From the NCBI GenBank assembly GCA_003520455.1, contig DOUV01000118.1:1-23536 (forward strand): DNA of 23,536 nt, written 5' to 3'. This document shows, in pieces, positions 8,367 through 16,109 of the stretch. Positions within the stretch are counted from its first letter, which is position 1, and the number at the start of each line of letters is the position of its first letter. The stretch is from Chloroflexota bacterium. Lineage in GTDB: Bacteria > Chloroflexota > Anaerolineae > Ardenticatenales > Ardenticatenaceae. A model generated the notes under the pieces. The model saw nothing but the letters and a program-made list of their open reading frames with translations. It was not told the origin of the DNA and did not search any database. The position numbers and the translations under genes were made by a program.

Positions 8367-9134
8367 TTACGCTCCCCGCCGGTAGCGAGGGGTCGTGCCG
8401 AGTTCGATGGTTTCGCCCGGCTCCATAACGATGGCGTCGACGCCGTGGAGCATCCTTTGCACGAGTTGCACGAACTCCTGCGCTTTTCCGGAAGCGGCGC
8501 GGTAATGCATCGGAACCGCCAGCGAGACACCGAGCATCCTGGTCATCTCGGTCGCCTCGAGCGGATCGAGCTCGACAATCGCCCGCCGCTTCTCAAAGAG
8601 CACGCCGTCTACGCCTAGCAGGGCGACGTCCGGGCGGTAGAGCTGGCCAAACAGCTGGAAATCGTAGCTGATCGAAGTGTCGCCCCCGTGGAAAACGCGC
8701 ACATCGCCGAAGTCGAGGATGTAGCAGAGCGGCTGCCCGGTCAGATACTGGCCGTTCAGCTCGGTGAAGGAGATATGATGCGCTGCCAACGCTTTGACCC
8801 GACCCCACTCCGCATCATACGTGGCGCCGGAGACCATCACTGCCGTCTGTTCGGCCGGCAAGCCCGCATTGAGGCCGGTCAGGCGCACGTCGATGTTGCC
8901 AACCAGCATCGCGCCGGATTCCTTCGCGATTGCGACCGCTTCGCCGATATGGTCACGGGCGGCGTGGCTCACGACGACCGCGTCGATCGGGTACAGTTCG
9001 TTGCGCTGCAGGGGGCTGCGGGCAACTCCCTGGTCGGCGTGTCCCTCCAGATAGGGATCGACAATGATGCGCTGTCCTGTCGAGGCGGTGAAGAGAAACG
9101 CGGACCATCCCAGATATTGCATTTTGACTGGCAT
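8367..9134 (-). CDS. MBL-fold metallo-hydrolase with altered HxHxDH motif
   Basis: This 255-residue protein has the metallo-beta-lactamase fold and resembles the UPF0173/YtkL-type hydrolases. It has LGWSAFLFTA at the start, IIVDPYL, the metal-motif region VVSHAARDHIGEA, then VRVFHGGDTS and the late histidine in AVPMHYRAASG. The usual HxHxDH reads H-A-A-R-D-H, so the second histidine is replaced by alanine, while the first His and the Asp-His pair remain. This probably weakens one metal site; similar HGAADH-type variants are in my memory of related bacterial proteins. The ATG has GGAGGG 4 nt upstream. It lies 30 bp downstream of livF and probably belongs to the pathway, perhaps as a lactone or thioester hydrolase, but this is unproven. 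Confidence 0.82.
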   Translation of the reverse strand: MPVKMQYLGWSAFLFTASTGQRIIVDPYLEGHADQGVARSPLQRNELYPIDAVVVSHAARDHIGEAVAIAKESGAMLVGNIDVRLTGLNAGLPAEQTAVMVSGATYDAEWGRVKALAAHHISFTELNGQYLTGQPLCYILDFGDVRVFHGGDTSISYDFQLFGQLYRPDVALLGVDGVLFEKRRAIVELDPLEATEMTRMLGVSLAVPMHYRAASGKAQEFVQLVQRMLHGVDAIVMEPGETIELGTTPRYRRGA

Positions 9135-9164
9135 TGAACCCTCCGTGTCTTGAGAGACGACTCC

Positions 9165-9878
9165 CTATTTTCCGAAATACGCCGCACGCCAGTCTGATTG
9201 GCTGGCGATTTCCTCCGGCGTTCCGGAGAGGGTGATCTCGCCGCGCTCCAAAACGTACACGTAACTGGCCACTTTGAAAGCGAGTGCCGCGTTCTGTTCG
9301 ACAAGCAGCACCGAGACGCCCCCGCCGCTGATTACATGCTCGATGAAGTACAATAGCTCTTCGATGATGCGCGGCGCCAGGCCCATGGAAGGCTCGTCCA
9401 GCATGAGCAGCTTGGGCCGCGACATCAGGCCGCGGCCGATGGCCAGCATCTGCTGCTCGCCCCCGCTCAACGACCCGGCCGGCAGTAACGCGCGCTGTCG
9501 CAAGACCGGGAAACGATCCAGGATCTGCTCCATGTCGGCTTCGACTTCGCCATCGCGCCGCAAGTAGGCGCCCACCCGCAGATTCTCGCGTACCGTCAGT
9601 TTCGCGAAGATTTGGCGCCCTTCCGGCACGTGCGCGATCCCGAGCGAAACGACCTGGTGCGGCTTCAGGCCCTTGATCCGCCGGCCGTCGAAGATCATCT
9701 CCCCGCTCAGTGGCTTGAGCTGGCTCGAGATGCAGCGCAGCAGCGTGGTCTTGCCGGCCCCGTTACTGCCGATGACGGCAATCGCGCTCCGCTCCGGCAC
9801 CACGAAGCTCAGCGACCGAAGCACAGGCACGACACCGTAGGCAGCGCTGAGGCCCTCCACCTGCAACATCGATCTCAC
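9165..9878 (-). CDS. livF: Branched-chain-type ABC transporter, ATP-binding protein LivF
   Basis: This 237-residue cytoplasmic ATPase is of normal LivF length. The Walker A loop is GSNGAGKTTLLR (about residues 38-49), the ABC signature is LSGGEQQMLAIGRGL, and Walker B with its D-loop is LLMLDEPSMGLAP. The LivF hallmark HVPEGRQIFAKLTVRENL is present. It powers import together with LivG. The GTG start at 9878 overlaps the livG stop by 4 bp (GTGA). An internal ATG at 9869, giving MLQVEGLSAAYG, is an equally plausible start and closer to family N-termini. The cargo could be an amino acid, amide or aromatic acid, since this transporter family is broad. Confidence 0.95.
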   Translation of the reverse strand: MRSMLQVEGLSAAYGVVPVLRSLSFVVPERSAIAVIGSNGAGKTTLLRCISSQLKPLSGEMIFDGRRIKGLKPHQVVSLGIAHVPEGRQIFAKLTVRENLRVGAYLRRDGEVEADMEQILDRFPVLRQRALLPAGSLSGGEQQMLAIGRGLMSRPKLLMLDEPSMGLAPRIIEELLYFIEHVISGGGVSVLLVEQNAALAFKVASYVYVLERGEITLSGTPEEIASQSDWRAAYFGK

Positions 9879-10657
9879 AATCCCGTCCCGAGATACGCCT
9901 CGATAACCCGCGGGTCTTGTCGCACAACCTCCGGGGCGCCGTGTGCGATCAGCTCCCCGAAGTTCAAGACCAGCAGCTCCTTGCTGATATCCATCACCAG
10001 GCGCACGTTATGTTCGACCAGCAGGATGCAAAGGCCGCTCTGAACCAACGTCAGGACCAGGTGGCCGATGGCGTCGGCCTCGGCCTGCGTCATCCCTGCG
10101 GTCGGCTCGTCGAGGAGCAGCAGCGCCGGATTCGTCGCGAGGGCACGGGCGATCTCGACGCGCCGCTGCAGCCCATAGGAGAGGAAGGTCGCGACGGTAT
10201 CGGCATAGGAGGCCAACTCCAGCATCTCGAGCAGCTCAGCGGCGCGCCGGCGCTTCTCTTCATCCAATCCGGGTTGAAACTCCCGGCCCACGAGCCACGC
10301 GCGCCATCCGGGCGCCGACCGGCAGTCGAACCCGATGAGCACGTTTTCGAGCGCGGTGAGCCGCGGAAAGAGCCGGATCTGCTGGTAGGTCCGGGCGATC
10401 CCGCGCCGAGCACGGTCCACCGGCCGCAGCCGGGTAATATCCTCGCCCAGGAAGCGGATCGCGCCCTCGCTCGCCGGGACGAAGCCGCTGATGGCGTTGA
10501 GGCAGGTCGTCTTCCCGGCGCCGTTGGGCCCAATGAGGCTCACGACGGTGCCGGGCCAGAGCCGCAGGCTGACAGCGCTGACGGCCTGGATTCCGCCGAA
10601 GCGCACCGTGAGGTCGCGCGTCTCTATCACCGGCGTCTGAGCGCCTTGTTCGCTCAT
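9875..10657 (-). CDS. livG: Branched-chain-type ABC transporter, ATP-binding protein LivG
   Basis: This 260-residue ATPase has the Walker A GPNGAGKTTCLNAISG, the LivG-specific RGIARTYQQIRLFPRLTALENVL, and the signature FLSYGLQRRVEIARAL, followed by LLLLDEPTAGM and the C-terminal GAPEVVRQDPRVIEAYLG. The signature is LSYG rather than the LPYG or LSGG common in relatives, which is within family variation. The chosen ATG at 10657 forms a 4-bp ATGA overlap with the livM stop; a TTG two codons upstream is less likely. It heads the coupled pair livG-livF. Confidence 0.95.
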   Translation of the reverse strand: MSEQGAQTPVIETRDLTVRFGGIQAVSAVSLRLWPGTVVSLIGPNGAGKTTCLNAISGFVPASEGAIRFLGEDITRLRPVDRARRGIARTYQQIRLFPRLTALENVLIGFDCRSAPGWRAWLVGREFQPGLDEEKRRRAAELLEMLELASYADTVATFLSYGLQRRVEIARALATNPALLLLDEPTAGMTQAEADAIGHLVLTLVQSGLCILLVEHNVRLVMDISKELLVLNFGELIAHGAPEVVRQDPRVIEAYLGTGL

Positions 10658-11583
10658 TCCCAAGCCCGTTTTTCGCGCGCATGTGCAGTCGGTTGATCCG
10701 GCGGCTGCTCTGGCAGCGAGGCCCGGTGCGGCCAGAGCACCCTCGCCACGCGGTGCACGAGGCCCACCAACCCGTCGGGATAGTAGATCGCTACGACCAG
10801 GACGAGCAGGGAGCTGACGACAAGCCGGAACGTGCCCAGGAAGCGCAACAGCTCGGGTGCCGCTGTCAGGAGAAGGGCGCCGGCCACTGGCCCCCAGAAG
10901 GCGCCCAACCCGCCGATCACAGCGTAGGAGAGGGTCGAAATGGTGACATCAAACCCGAAATTGGCCGGGGCAATGAAGCGGCTAAAGTGGGCGCTCAATG
11001 TGCCCACCGAGCCCCCGATCGCGATTGAGGTCAAAAACCCGTAGACCTTTACCCGACCGGGCTCGAGCCCCAGGCTCGAGACGACCTGCTGGTCGGTCTG
11101 CACGGCAACGGTGAGACGGCCGAAAACGCCCCTTTCCAGCCGCCAGAACCAGAGCAGGAGCACGAGTAGGTAGAGGCCCACGTGCGCGAAGCCGACGATC
11201 TTCGGAATCCCGACCAGCCCCAACGGCCCGCCAGTGACATCCGCCCAACGGATCAAGACGAAGCCGATGATCTCGTTGAAGCTTAGGGTTGCCAGCGCCA
11301 GGTACATATAGTTCAGACGCAGCACCGGGATGATGAGCGGGATCGAGACGATGAGCGCCAGCACCACCCCGATCAGCATCGACACCGGAAACGGCGTGCC
11401 GAGATGGATCGTGGCGAGGGCAGAAGCATACGCGCCGATGGCCATCGCGCCGATCGAGGCCACACTGAAGACCCCGGTGCGAAGCGCCACGTACATGCTG
11501 AGCGCCAGCGCAGCGTTCGTCGCCAGGTTCAAGATCAATGTCTGGTACGACGCCAGGAAGGTGGTAAGAAATGACAGGTTCAT
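10654..11583 (-). CDS. livM: Branched-chain-type ABC transporter permease LivM
   Basis: This 309-residue integral membrane protein has about eight to ten hydrophobic segments. Typical LivM features include ALSMYVALRTGVFSVASIGAMAIGAYASA near the N-terminus, YMYLALATLSFNEIIGFVLI in the middle, and the coupling-region motif GGLGAFWGPVAGALLL near residue 235. It forms the inner-membrane channel with LivH. The ATG at 11583 overlaps the livH stop by 4 bp (ATGA). The C-terminal tail is Arg/Pro/Gln-rich and cytoplasmic, and ends right at the livG start. Length and organisation are normal. Confidence 0.93.
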   Translation of the reverse strand: MNLSFLTTFLASYQTLILNLATNAALALSMYVALRTGVFSVASIGAMAIGAYASALATIHLGTPFPVSMLIGVVLALIVSIPLIIPVLRLNYMYLALATLSFNEIIGFVLIRWADVTGGPLGLVGIPKIVGFAHVGLYLLVLLLWFWRLERGVFGRLTVAVQTDQQVVSSLGLEPGRVKVYGFLTSIAIGGSVGTLSAHFSRFIAPANFGFDVTISTLSYAVIGGLGAFWGPVAGALLLTAAPELLRFLGTFRLVVSSLLVLVVAIYYPDGLVGLVHRVARVLWPHRASLPEQPPDQPTAHAREKRAWE

Positions 11584-12455
11584 ACCGAACGACGCTCCCG
11601 CCCGAAAATCCCACGAGGGCGGGTCAAGAGCAACACGATGACCAGGGCAAAAACCGACACCTCCTTGAACATCGACAGGCCGGTAATGACTGTTAGACTC
11701 TCTATCGCGGCGATGGCCACTGCTCCGACGATGGCGCCCGGGATGCTTCCCATCCCACCCAGAATGATGATGGCGAACGCCTTCAATTCCATCGTGCTTC
11801 CCATGAAGGGGGAGATGGCCACGAACGAGAGTCCGACCGAGATGCCGGACGCCGCGGCCATCGCCCCCGCTATGAAGAAGGTTATCGTGATGGTCCGATC
11901 CACCGGGATGCCCATCAGCTCGGCCACCGCCTGATTCTCCTCGATCGCCCGGATCGCCAGTCCCAGGCCTGTCCTGTTGACCAGAAGCCAGAGGCCCAGG
12001 ACCGACACCCCGCCCAGGACGACCGTCAGGATCTGCACCGGCGAAATAGCGACCGGTCCGATGACGATGGGCTGTTTCGGGATCACCTGGGAGGGGAAGC
12101 GCAGAATCTCAGCCCCAAAAATCGCCTGGCTGGCTTGCACGAGCAGCGCGCCGATAGCCAGGCTCGAGATGAGCGCCATCAAGCCGGGGGCGCCGCGCTC
12201 CCGCAGCGGCTTGAAGGCGCTCAAATCGATGAGGACTGCGAGGAGGCCGGTCAGGGCCAGACTCAACAGCAAGGCAGGGACGATTCCGAGGCCCAGCTTG
12301 ACCAGCACGACCCAGGCGATGAACGCCCCCCACATGTAGAGGGCGCCGTGCGCCAGGTTCACGATGTCCAGGACACCGAAGATAAGCGTCAGCCCGGCGG
12401 CAAAGGCCGAATACATCGCCGCCTGGACAATCATAAGCACGAGCTGCTGGGCCAT
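11580..12455 (-). CDS. livH: Branched-chain-type ABC transporter permease LivH
   Basis: This 291-residue membrane protein shows the LivH signatures: FAAGLTLIFGVLDIVNLAHG near residue 20, AIEENQAVAELMGIPVDRT in the cytoplasmic loop, and AFAIIILGGMGSIPGAIVGA in the ATPase-coupling region. Membrane segments cover most of the chain. It pairs with LivM. Its ATG lies 5 bp after the livK stop, so translation is probably coupled. Nothing is truncated or missing. Confidence 0.94.
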   Translation of the reverse strand: MAQQLVLMIVQAAMYSAFAAGLTLIFGVLDIVNLAHGALYMWGAFIAWVVLVKLGLGIVPALLLSLALTGLLAVLIDLSAFKPLRERGAPGLMALISSLAIGALLVQASQAIFGAEILRFPSQVIPKQPIVIGPVAISPVQILTVVLGGVSVLGLWLLVNRTGLGLAIRAIEENQAVAELMGIPVDRTITITFFIAGAMAAASGISVGLSFVAISPFMGSTMELKAFAIIILGGMGSIPGAIVGAVAIAAIESLTVITGLSMFKEVSVFALVIVLLLTRPRGIFGRERRSV

Positions 12456-12460
12456 CGTTC

Positions 12461-13669
12461 TTACTGTCCCAACGGCATGATTTTCCCGTCTTTCACTGTC
12501 AGCACGACGCCCGGGCTTTCCGGGAAGATATTCTGTCCCTTAGCAGTCAGCGTCCCCAGAGCACCCTCGAACTTAGAGGTCGCGGCCAGGGCATCGCGGA
12601 TCACCTTGCGGTCCTGGACGATGTCGCCGGTGAGGTTGGCGCGCTTGACCGCATCCGCCAGCAAGTACACGGCGTCGTAGGTCTGCGCGGCAAACTGGGT
12701 CGGCGCCTCGTTGAAGCGCGCGGTATAGGCCTTGACGAACTCCTGATTGCGGGCGTTGGTCGCGCTGGGATGGTAGGCGCCCATGAAAATCATGCCTTCC
12801 ATCCCGCCAGCGGCGATCTCGACCCACCTCGGATCGTTGAAGGGCAGGCCGCCCACCAGATGGTGCTTGGGCGTAATCCCGAGTTCGCGCGCCTGGCGCG
12901 CAATCCCGGCCGCGTTCTCGCCGAGCGCGGCGACGACGAGCACGTCGAAATCGAGGTCGCGCAGCTTTGTGAGTTGCGCCGAGTAGTCCAGGTCCGCCCG
13001 GAAGCACTCTTGCTCGTTGACGATCTCGACGCCTTCCGCTTGCAGGGTGGCCTTGAATGCGTTGTACTCGCCCAGCATCGCCTCATCGTCTTTACAGGCG
13101 ATAATGGCGGCGCGTTTGATACCCCATGCTTCCTTGGCCGCCTTGATGGCCCGCGGGTTGAGTACCGGCCCGCTCACCGCATCCCGGAAGACGTACGGGC
13201 CGATCTCATCAATCTTCGGGGCCGTCGTCGCCGACCCGAAGGCGATGAGACCTTTCTCATTCGCCACCGGGCCGGCGGCAAACATCTGGGCGCTCGTCAG
13301 CGGACCGAGGATCGCGTGGACCTTGTCCGTGTTGATCATCCGCTCGAACAGCCGAATGGATTCGTCGCGCTTGCCCTGGTCGTCCTCCAGCAGCCATTCA
13401 ATGTCGACGTCGCCCTTCGCCTTGAGCTCGTCCCGCGCCAGCTGCCAGCCATAGATCATCGTGCGGCCGAAGACGGCCATGTCCCCGGTCTGCGCGAGCA
13501 CCACACCGATCTTGGCCTTTTTCATAGACGCTTTGGCCGGCTCGGCAGTCGGCACTGCCTGGCTCTGTCCGCCGGTCGTCGGCGCTGCTTGGCACCCCAC
13601 AAGCGGCACGGCGATGGCGAGCAGCATTAATAGCGCCCGCCAGGCCCAGATTCGTCTCGACGCATTCAT
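12461..13669 (-). CDS. livK: Liv-type substrate-binding lipoprotein LivK
   Basis: This 402-residue extracytoplasmic binding protein starts with a lipoprotein signal peptide: MNASRR, a hydrophobic core LLMLLAIAVP, and the lipobox LVGC with the lipidated cysteine at C26. The mature part has the type I periplasmic-binding fold (KIGVVLAQTGDMAVFG, WLLEDDQGKRDESIRLFERM, ILGPLTSAQMFAAGP). The ATG at 13669 is chosen because AAGGAG lies 7 nt upstream and because it places the signal peptide at the N-terminus; the frame is open farther upstream but would overlap the E1 beta gene. It captures the imported substrate, and its ligand pocket is the best single clue to what the cluster degrades. Confidence 0.94.
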   Translation of the reverse strand: MNASRRIWAWRALLMLLAIAVPLVGCQAAPTTGGQSQAVPTAEPAKASMKKAKIGVVLAQTGDMAVFGRTMIYGWQLARDELKAKGDVDIEWLLEDDQGKRDESIRLFERMINTDKVHAILGPLTSAQMFAAGPVANEKGLIAFGSATTAPKIDEIGPYVFRDAVSGPVLNPRAIKAAKEAWGIKRAAIIACKDDEAMLGEYNAFKATLQAEGVEIVNEQECFRADLDYSAQLTKLRDLDFDVLVVAALGENAAGIARQARELGITPKHHLVGGLPFNDPRWVEIAAGGMEGMIFMGAYHPSATNARNQEFVKAYTARFNEAPTQFAAQTYDAVYLLADAVKRANLTGDIVQDRKVIRDALAATSKFEGALGTLTAKGQNIFPESPGVVLTVKDGKIMPLGQ

Positions 13670-13709
13670 AGAACTTCTCCTTCTAGTTACGAGTTGCCGG
13701 GCAAAGCGG

Positions 13710-14696
13710 TCATTCACCCCGCATCTGCGCCTTCGCCATGGAGACGACTTCGTCCGGTTGGGGCAGCACTGCAACTTCGAGCTGCTCCGCGTAGGGAACG
13801 GGGACATCTTTCAGGCCAATCCGCCGTATCGGCGCGGCGAGATGGTAGAATGCCTCACTATTCACGAGCGCCGAGATCACCTCGCTTGCCACACCTCCAA
13901 CAAAGTTGCCCTCGTTCACCACGATGGCCCGTCCGGTCTTGGAGACGGAGGTGACGAGCGTGTCGATGTCGAGCGGTTTTAGAGTGCGCAGGTCGATGAC
14001 TTCGGCGGAAATCCCCTCGTTTCGGAGTTGGTCCGCCGCTCGCAGCACGACAGGCATGCAGACGCCGTTCGATATGAGCGTGATGTCCTGCCCTTCTCTG
14101 ACGACGTTTGCCTTGCCGATGGGGACAATGTACTCCTCGGAGGGAACCTCACCGCTCGTGCCGTACAGGAGACGATGCTCGATAAAGATCACCGGATCGT
14201 CGTCTCGGATCGCGGCTTTCAGGAGGCCCTTCGCGTCGTGCGGATTTGAGGGGGTAACAACCTTCAAGCCGGGGGCCTGGATGAACCAACCCTCCAGACT
14301 CTGCGAATGCTGCGCTGCGAGTCCTATCCGGCTCGCGCTGGGTCCGCGAACAACCAACGGGACAGTGAGCTGCCCGCCGGTCATGTAGCGCAACTTGGCG
14401 GCCCGGTTGCAGATCTGGTCCATAGCCAGGGCGGCGAAGTCGAAAATCTGGATCTCGACGATCGCCCGATAGCCGCGAATAGCCAACCCCGTGCCGAACC
14501 CTGCCAGGGTGTTTTCCGAAATCGGCGCGTCGATCACACGCTGCGGCCCGAACTGCTCGCCGAGCCCGGTCGTAACGCCAAAGAGGCCGCCGTTCGTGCG
14601 TATGTCCTCGCCGATGATGACCGATCGCGGCTCGGCCGCCATTTCCTCGTGCAGGGCTTCATTCAGCGCCTGCGCCATCGTTATTTTCCGGCTCAA
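13710..14696 (-). CDS. 2-oxoacid dehydrogenase E1 component, beta subunit
   Basis: This 328-residue protein is of normal E1 beta length. It starts with the family N-terminus SRKITMAQALNEALHEEM, then VIIGEDI with the conserved glutamate that contacts thiamine diphosphate. FAALAMDQICNRAAKLRYM and the C-terminal DLRTLKPLDIDTLVTSVSKT region follow. With E1 alpha it decarboxylates a 2-oxoacid and passes the acyl group to lipoylated E2. The start is set at TTG 14696 because GGAGG lies 7 nt upstream and the residues then match family N-termini; an ATG at 14714 precedes this ribosome site. The AcoB/acetoin-dehydrogenase type is likely, but pyruvate or branched-chain 2-oxoacid use cannot be excluded. 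Confidence 0.93.
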   Translation of the reverse strand: MSRKITMAQALNEALHEEMAAEPRSVIIGEDIRTNGGLFGVTTGLGEQFGPQRVIDAPISENTLAGFGTGLAIRGYRAIVEIQIFDFAALAMDQICNRAAKLRYMTGGQLTVPLVVRGPSASRIGLAAQHSQSLEGWFIQAPGLKVVTPSNPHDAKGLLKAAIRDDDPVIFIEHRLLYGTSGEVPSEEYIVPIGKANVVREGQDITLISNGVCMPVVLRAADQLRNEGISAEVIDLRTLKPLDIDTLVTSVSKTGRAIVVNEGNFVGGVASEVISALVNSEAFYHLAAPIRRIGLKDVPVPYAEQLEVAVLPQPDEVVSMAKAQMRGE

Positions 14697-14740
14697 TTGG
14701 TCACCTCCGAGCATGTGCTTCGGGCATGATACCTGCGGCT

Positions 14741-15721
14741 TCAGACTGTCGCCTGGGCGGCGAACGCGAATATGTCCTGTAGGGCTTGTGATGGGTCGGG
14801 GGCGGACGATTGAACCGCGAAGGCCATCGCTTCCTCAATCGCCTGGAAGGCGCGTGTCCGCCGGGCATCGAGCTCCGATTGCGGGACCAGGTGCTCCTGG
14901 AGCAGCCGCCGCCCCAGTTTCGCGATCGGGTCCTTCGCCTTCCACTCCCTGACTTCTTCCTCCGGACGCGGATCCTTCACCGCGTACGCGGAGTGTGAGG
15001 TCCAGCGGTAGGTCTGCAGCTCGAACAGCAACGGCCCTTCGCCCCGCCGGGCGTGCTCCACGGCCGAGAGACCCGCCTGGTAGACGGCCATCACGTCGGT
15101 TGCATCGACCGCGACCCCCGGGATGCCGTAGCCGCAGGCTTTGTTGGCGATTGAGGGACCGGATGTCACCGTTCGCGAGCGCGTGTTCAGGGCCCAATAA
15201 TTGTTCTCGCAGACGAATACCACCGGAAGCGAGAGGACCGTCGCCAGGTTCAGAGCCTCATGGAATGTGCCCTGGTTGACCGCGCCCTCCCCGAAAAAGG
15301 CCAGGACGACATTAGGCTGCTTCTCCAGGACGAACGGATAGGCCGCCCCGATCCCAACGGGGAGGTTACCGCCCACGACGCCATCCGCCCCCAGCACGCC
15401 ATGGCGCAGTGAAGCGATGTGCATGGTGCCGCCCTTCCCACGACAGTACCCGTTCTCGCGGCCGATCAGCTCCGCCATCATCAGGCGGGCATCCATCCCC
15501 TTGGCGAGACAGTGGCCGTGCCCACGATGATAGGTGATGATGAGGTCGTCGGGCTGGAGCGTCGCACACATGCCGACGGCGCCCGCCTCCATCCCGATGT
15601 AGGGATGCACCGAGCCCCGAACCAGCTTCTCCGAGAAGAACTCGAGCGCACCCTCCTCGAAGCGACGGATCTTCCACATCAACTCATACCAGTTGAGGAG
15701 CATCTCCGTGTTGATCGTCAA
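14741..15721 (-). CDS. 2-oxoacid dehydrogenase E1 component, alpha subunit
   Basis: This 326-residue protein holds the thiamine-diphosphate motif FFGEGAVNQGTFHEALNLA (GDG-type with GEG) ending in VVFVCENN. It also has the RGHGHCLAKGMDA loop and GYCRGKGGTMHIAS, all typical of AcoA/PdhA E1 alpha subunits. It is the first gene of the minus operon and lies 44 bp from E1 beta. The start is a TTG with GGAGG 7 nt upstream; an ATG at codon 7 has a GGAG directly abutting it and is less suitable. The GGTMHI loop favours an acetoin-dehydrogenase-like complex, but cleavage of another 2-oxoacid made by this pathway is equally possible. Confidence 0.94.
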   Translation of the reverse strand: MTINTEMLLNWYELMWKIRRFEEGALEFFSEKLVRGSVHPYIGMEAGAVGMCATLQPDDLIITYHRGHGHCLAKGMDARLMMAELIGRENGYCRGKGGTMHIASLRHGVLGADGVVGGNLPVGIGAAYPFVLEKQPNVVLAFFGEGAVNQGTFHEALNLATVLSLPVVFVCENNYWALNTRSRTVTSGPSIANKACGYGIPGVAVDATDVMAVYQAGLSAVEHARRGEGPLLFELQTYRWTSHSAYAVKDPRPEEEVREWKAKDPIAKLGRRLLQEHLVPQSELDARRTRAFQAIEEAMAFAVQSSAPDPSQALQDIFAFAAQATV

Positions 15722-15931
15722 ATTCTGGCCTCCTTCTTGATCCGACCACTCGCATGGTCCCCATTTTGGGAGAAGTTCCCCCTCTGTGGCTGCTCACTCG
15801 GCTTGTGGTGCGGCCCGCTTCGATTCAAATTCCTGTCTGTGCCCTGCGACAAAAAGCAAGCAAAATGCGCCTTCCGTATTCTTCTTCTATCAGCGGCCGG
15901 TCGGAAGGCGGCGAACCGCTCTACGAAGATC

Positions 15932-15960
15932 TTGATTCCGGCCTTCAAGTATGCTATACT
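15932..15960 (+). promoter_or_regulatory. Promoter of the plus operon (TTGATT-N17-TATACT)
   Basis: A -35 TTGATT (15932-15937) and -10 TATACT (15955-15960) are separated by exactly 17 bp. The start would be near 15967, about 143 nt before the decarboxylase alpha gene. The -10 is followed by a short palindrome ATAC-N7-GTAT (15956-15970) that overlaps the predicted start, as expected for a repressor site. Confidence 0.6.
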
Positions 15961-15996
15961 CAGCGTGTATCAGTATATCGACGGTGTATGAGTTGG
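15961..15996. promoter_or_regulatory. Operator-like element, left copy in the divergent region
   Basis: Positions 15970-15996 match 22654-22680, upstream of the MmgE/PrpD gene, at 23 of 27 bases. The segment also contains two direct GTGTATSAG copies (15965-15973 and 15984-15992) spaced 19 bp apart, two helical turns. It lies just downstream of the plus-strand -10 box. It is probably a binding site of the GntR/FCD regulator encoded nearby. Confidence 0.6.
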
Positions 15997-16004
15997 ATAT
16001 AAGT

Positions 16005-16026
16005 AGTGTACGGCCAGTATACAAAC
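16005..16026. promoter_or_regulatory. Operator-like element over the minus-operon promoter
   Basis: This 22-bp element matches 22645-22666 at 18 of 22 bases. In both copies the minus-strand -10 box begins at the same offset of 11 bases. It contains GTATAC and a TGTA-N9-TACA inverted repeat, consistent with sites of GntR/FCD regulators. Binding here would block the -10 and the start of the minus operon. Confidence 0.6.
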
Positions 16027-16044
16027 TGCATGTAGCTTTGTCAA
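16016..16044 (-). promoter_or_regulatory. Promoter of the minus operon (TTGACA-N17-TATACT)
   Basis: On the minus strand a perfect -35 TTGACA (16039-16044) and -10 TATACT (16016-16021) are 17 bp apart. The predicted start is near 16009, giving a leader of about 290 nt before E1 alpha. The arrangement and overlapping operator are repeated at the MmgE/PrpD promoter. Confidence 0.75.
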
Positions 16045-16109
16045 TGCCTGGGAGTCCCAATTCGCCGAATCGCTTAGCCCGGCCAAATACGGGGGTGCGG
16101 TGACACGTT

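Larger units (their letters stand above)
15722..16109. promoter_or_regulatory. Divergent control region between the two operons
   Basis: This 388-bp region holds no convincing gene. Its AT-rich core at about 15930-16045 contains a plus-strand promoter, a minus-strand promoter and two operator-like elements. The minus leader from the predicted start near 16009 to the E1 alpha start is about 290 nt. The plus leader from about 15967 to 16110 is about 140 nt. A minus-strand 76-codon frame (15718-15948, TTG start) ends in a TTGA overlap with the E1 alpha start, but it lacks a ribosome site and any recognisable motif. Confidence 0.75.

Noticed and set aside
12770..13630. 286-codon plus-strand frame opposite livK
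   Set aside because: Low-complexity antisense composition; livK has a signal peptide, lipobox and ribosome site.
15718..15948. 76-codon minus-strand frame ending in a TTGA overlap with the E1 alpha start
   Set aside because: TTG start without a ribosome site and no recognisable similarity; the coupling overlap is suggestive but not enough to call a gene.
15961..16026. CRISPR-like or transposon-end repeats in the divergent region
   Set aside because: Repeats are few, short and placed exactly over promoter elements; the operator explanation fits better, and no cas or transposase gene is present.
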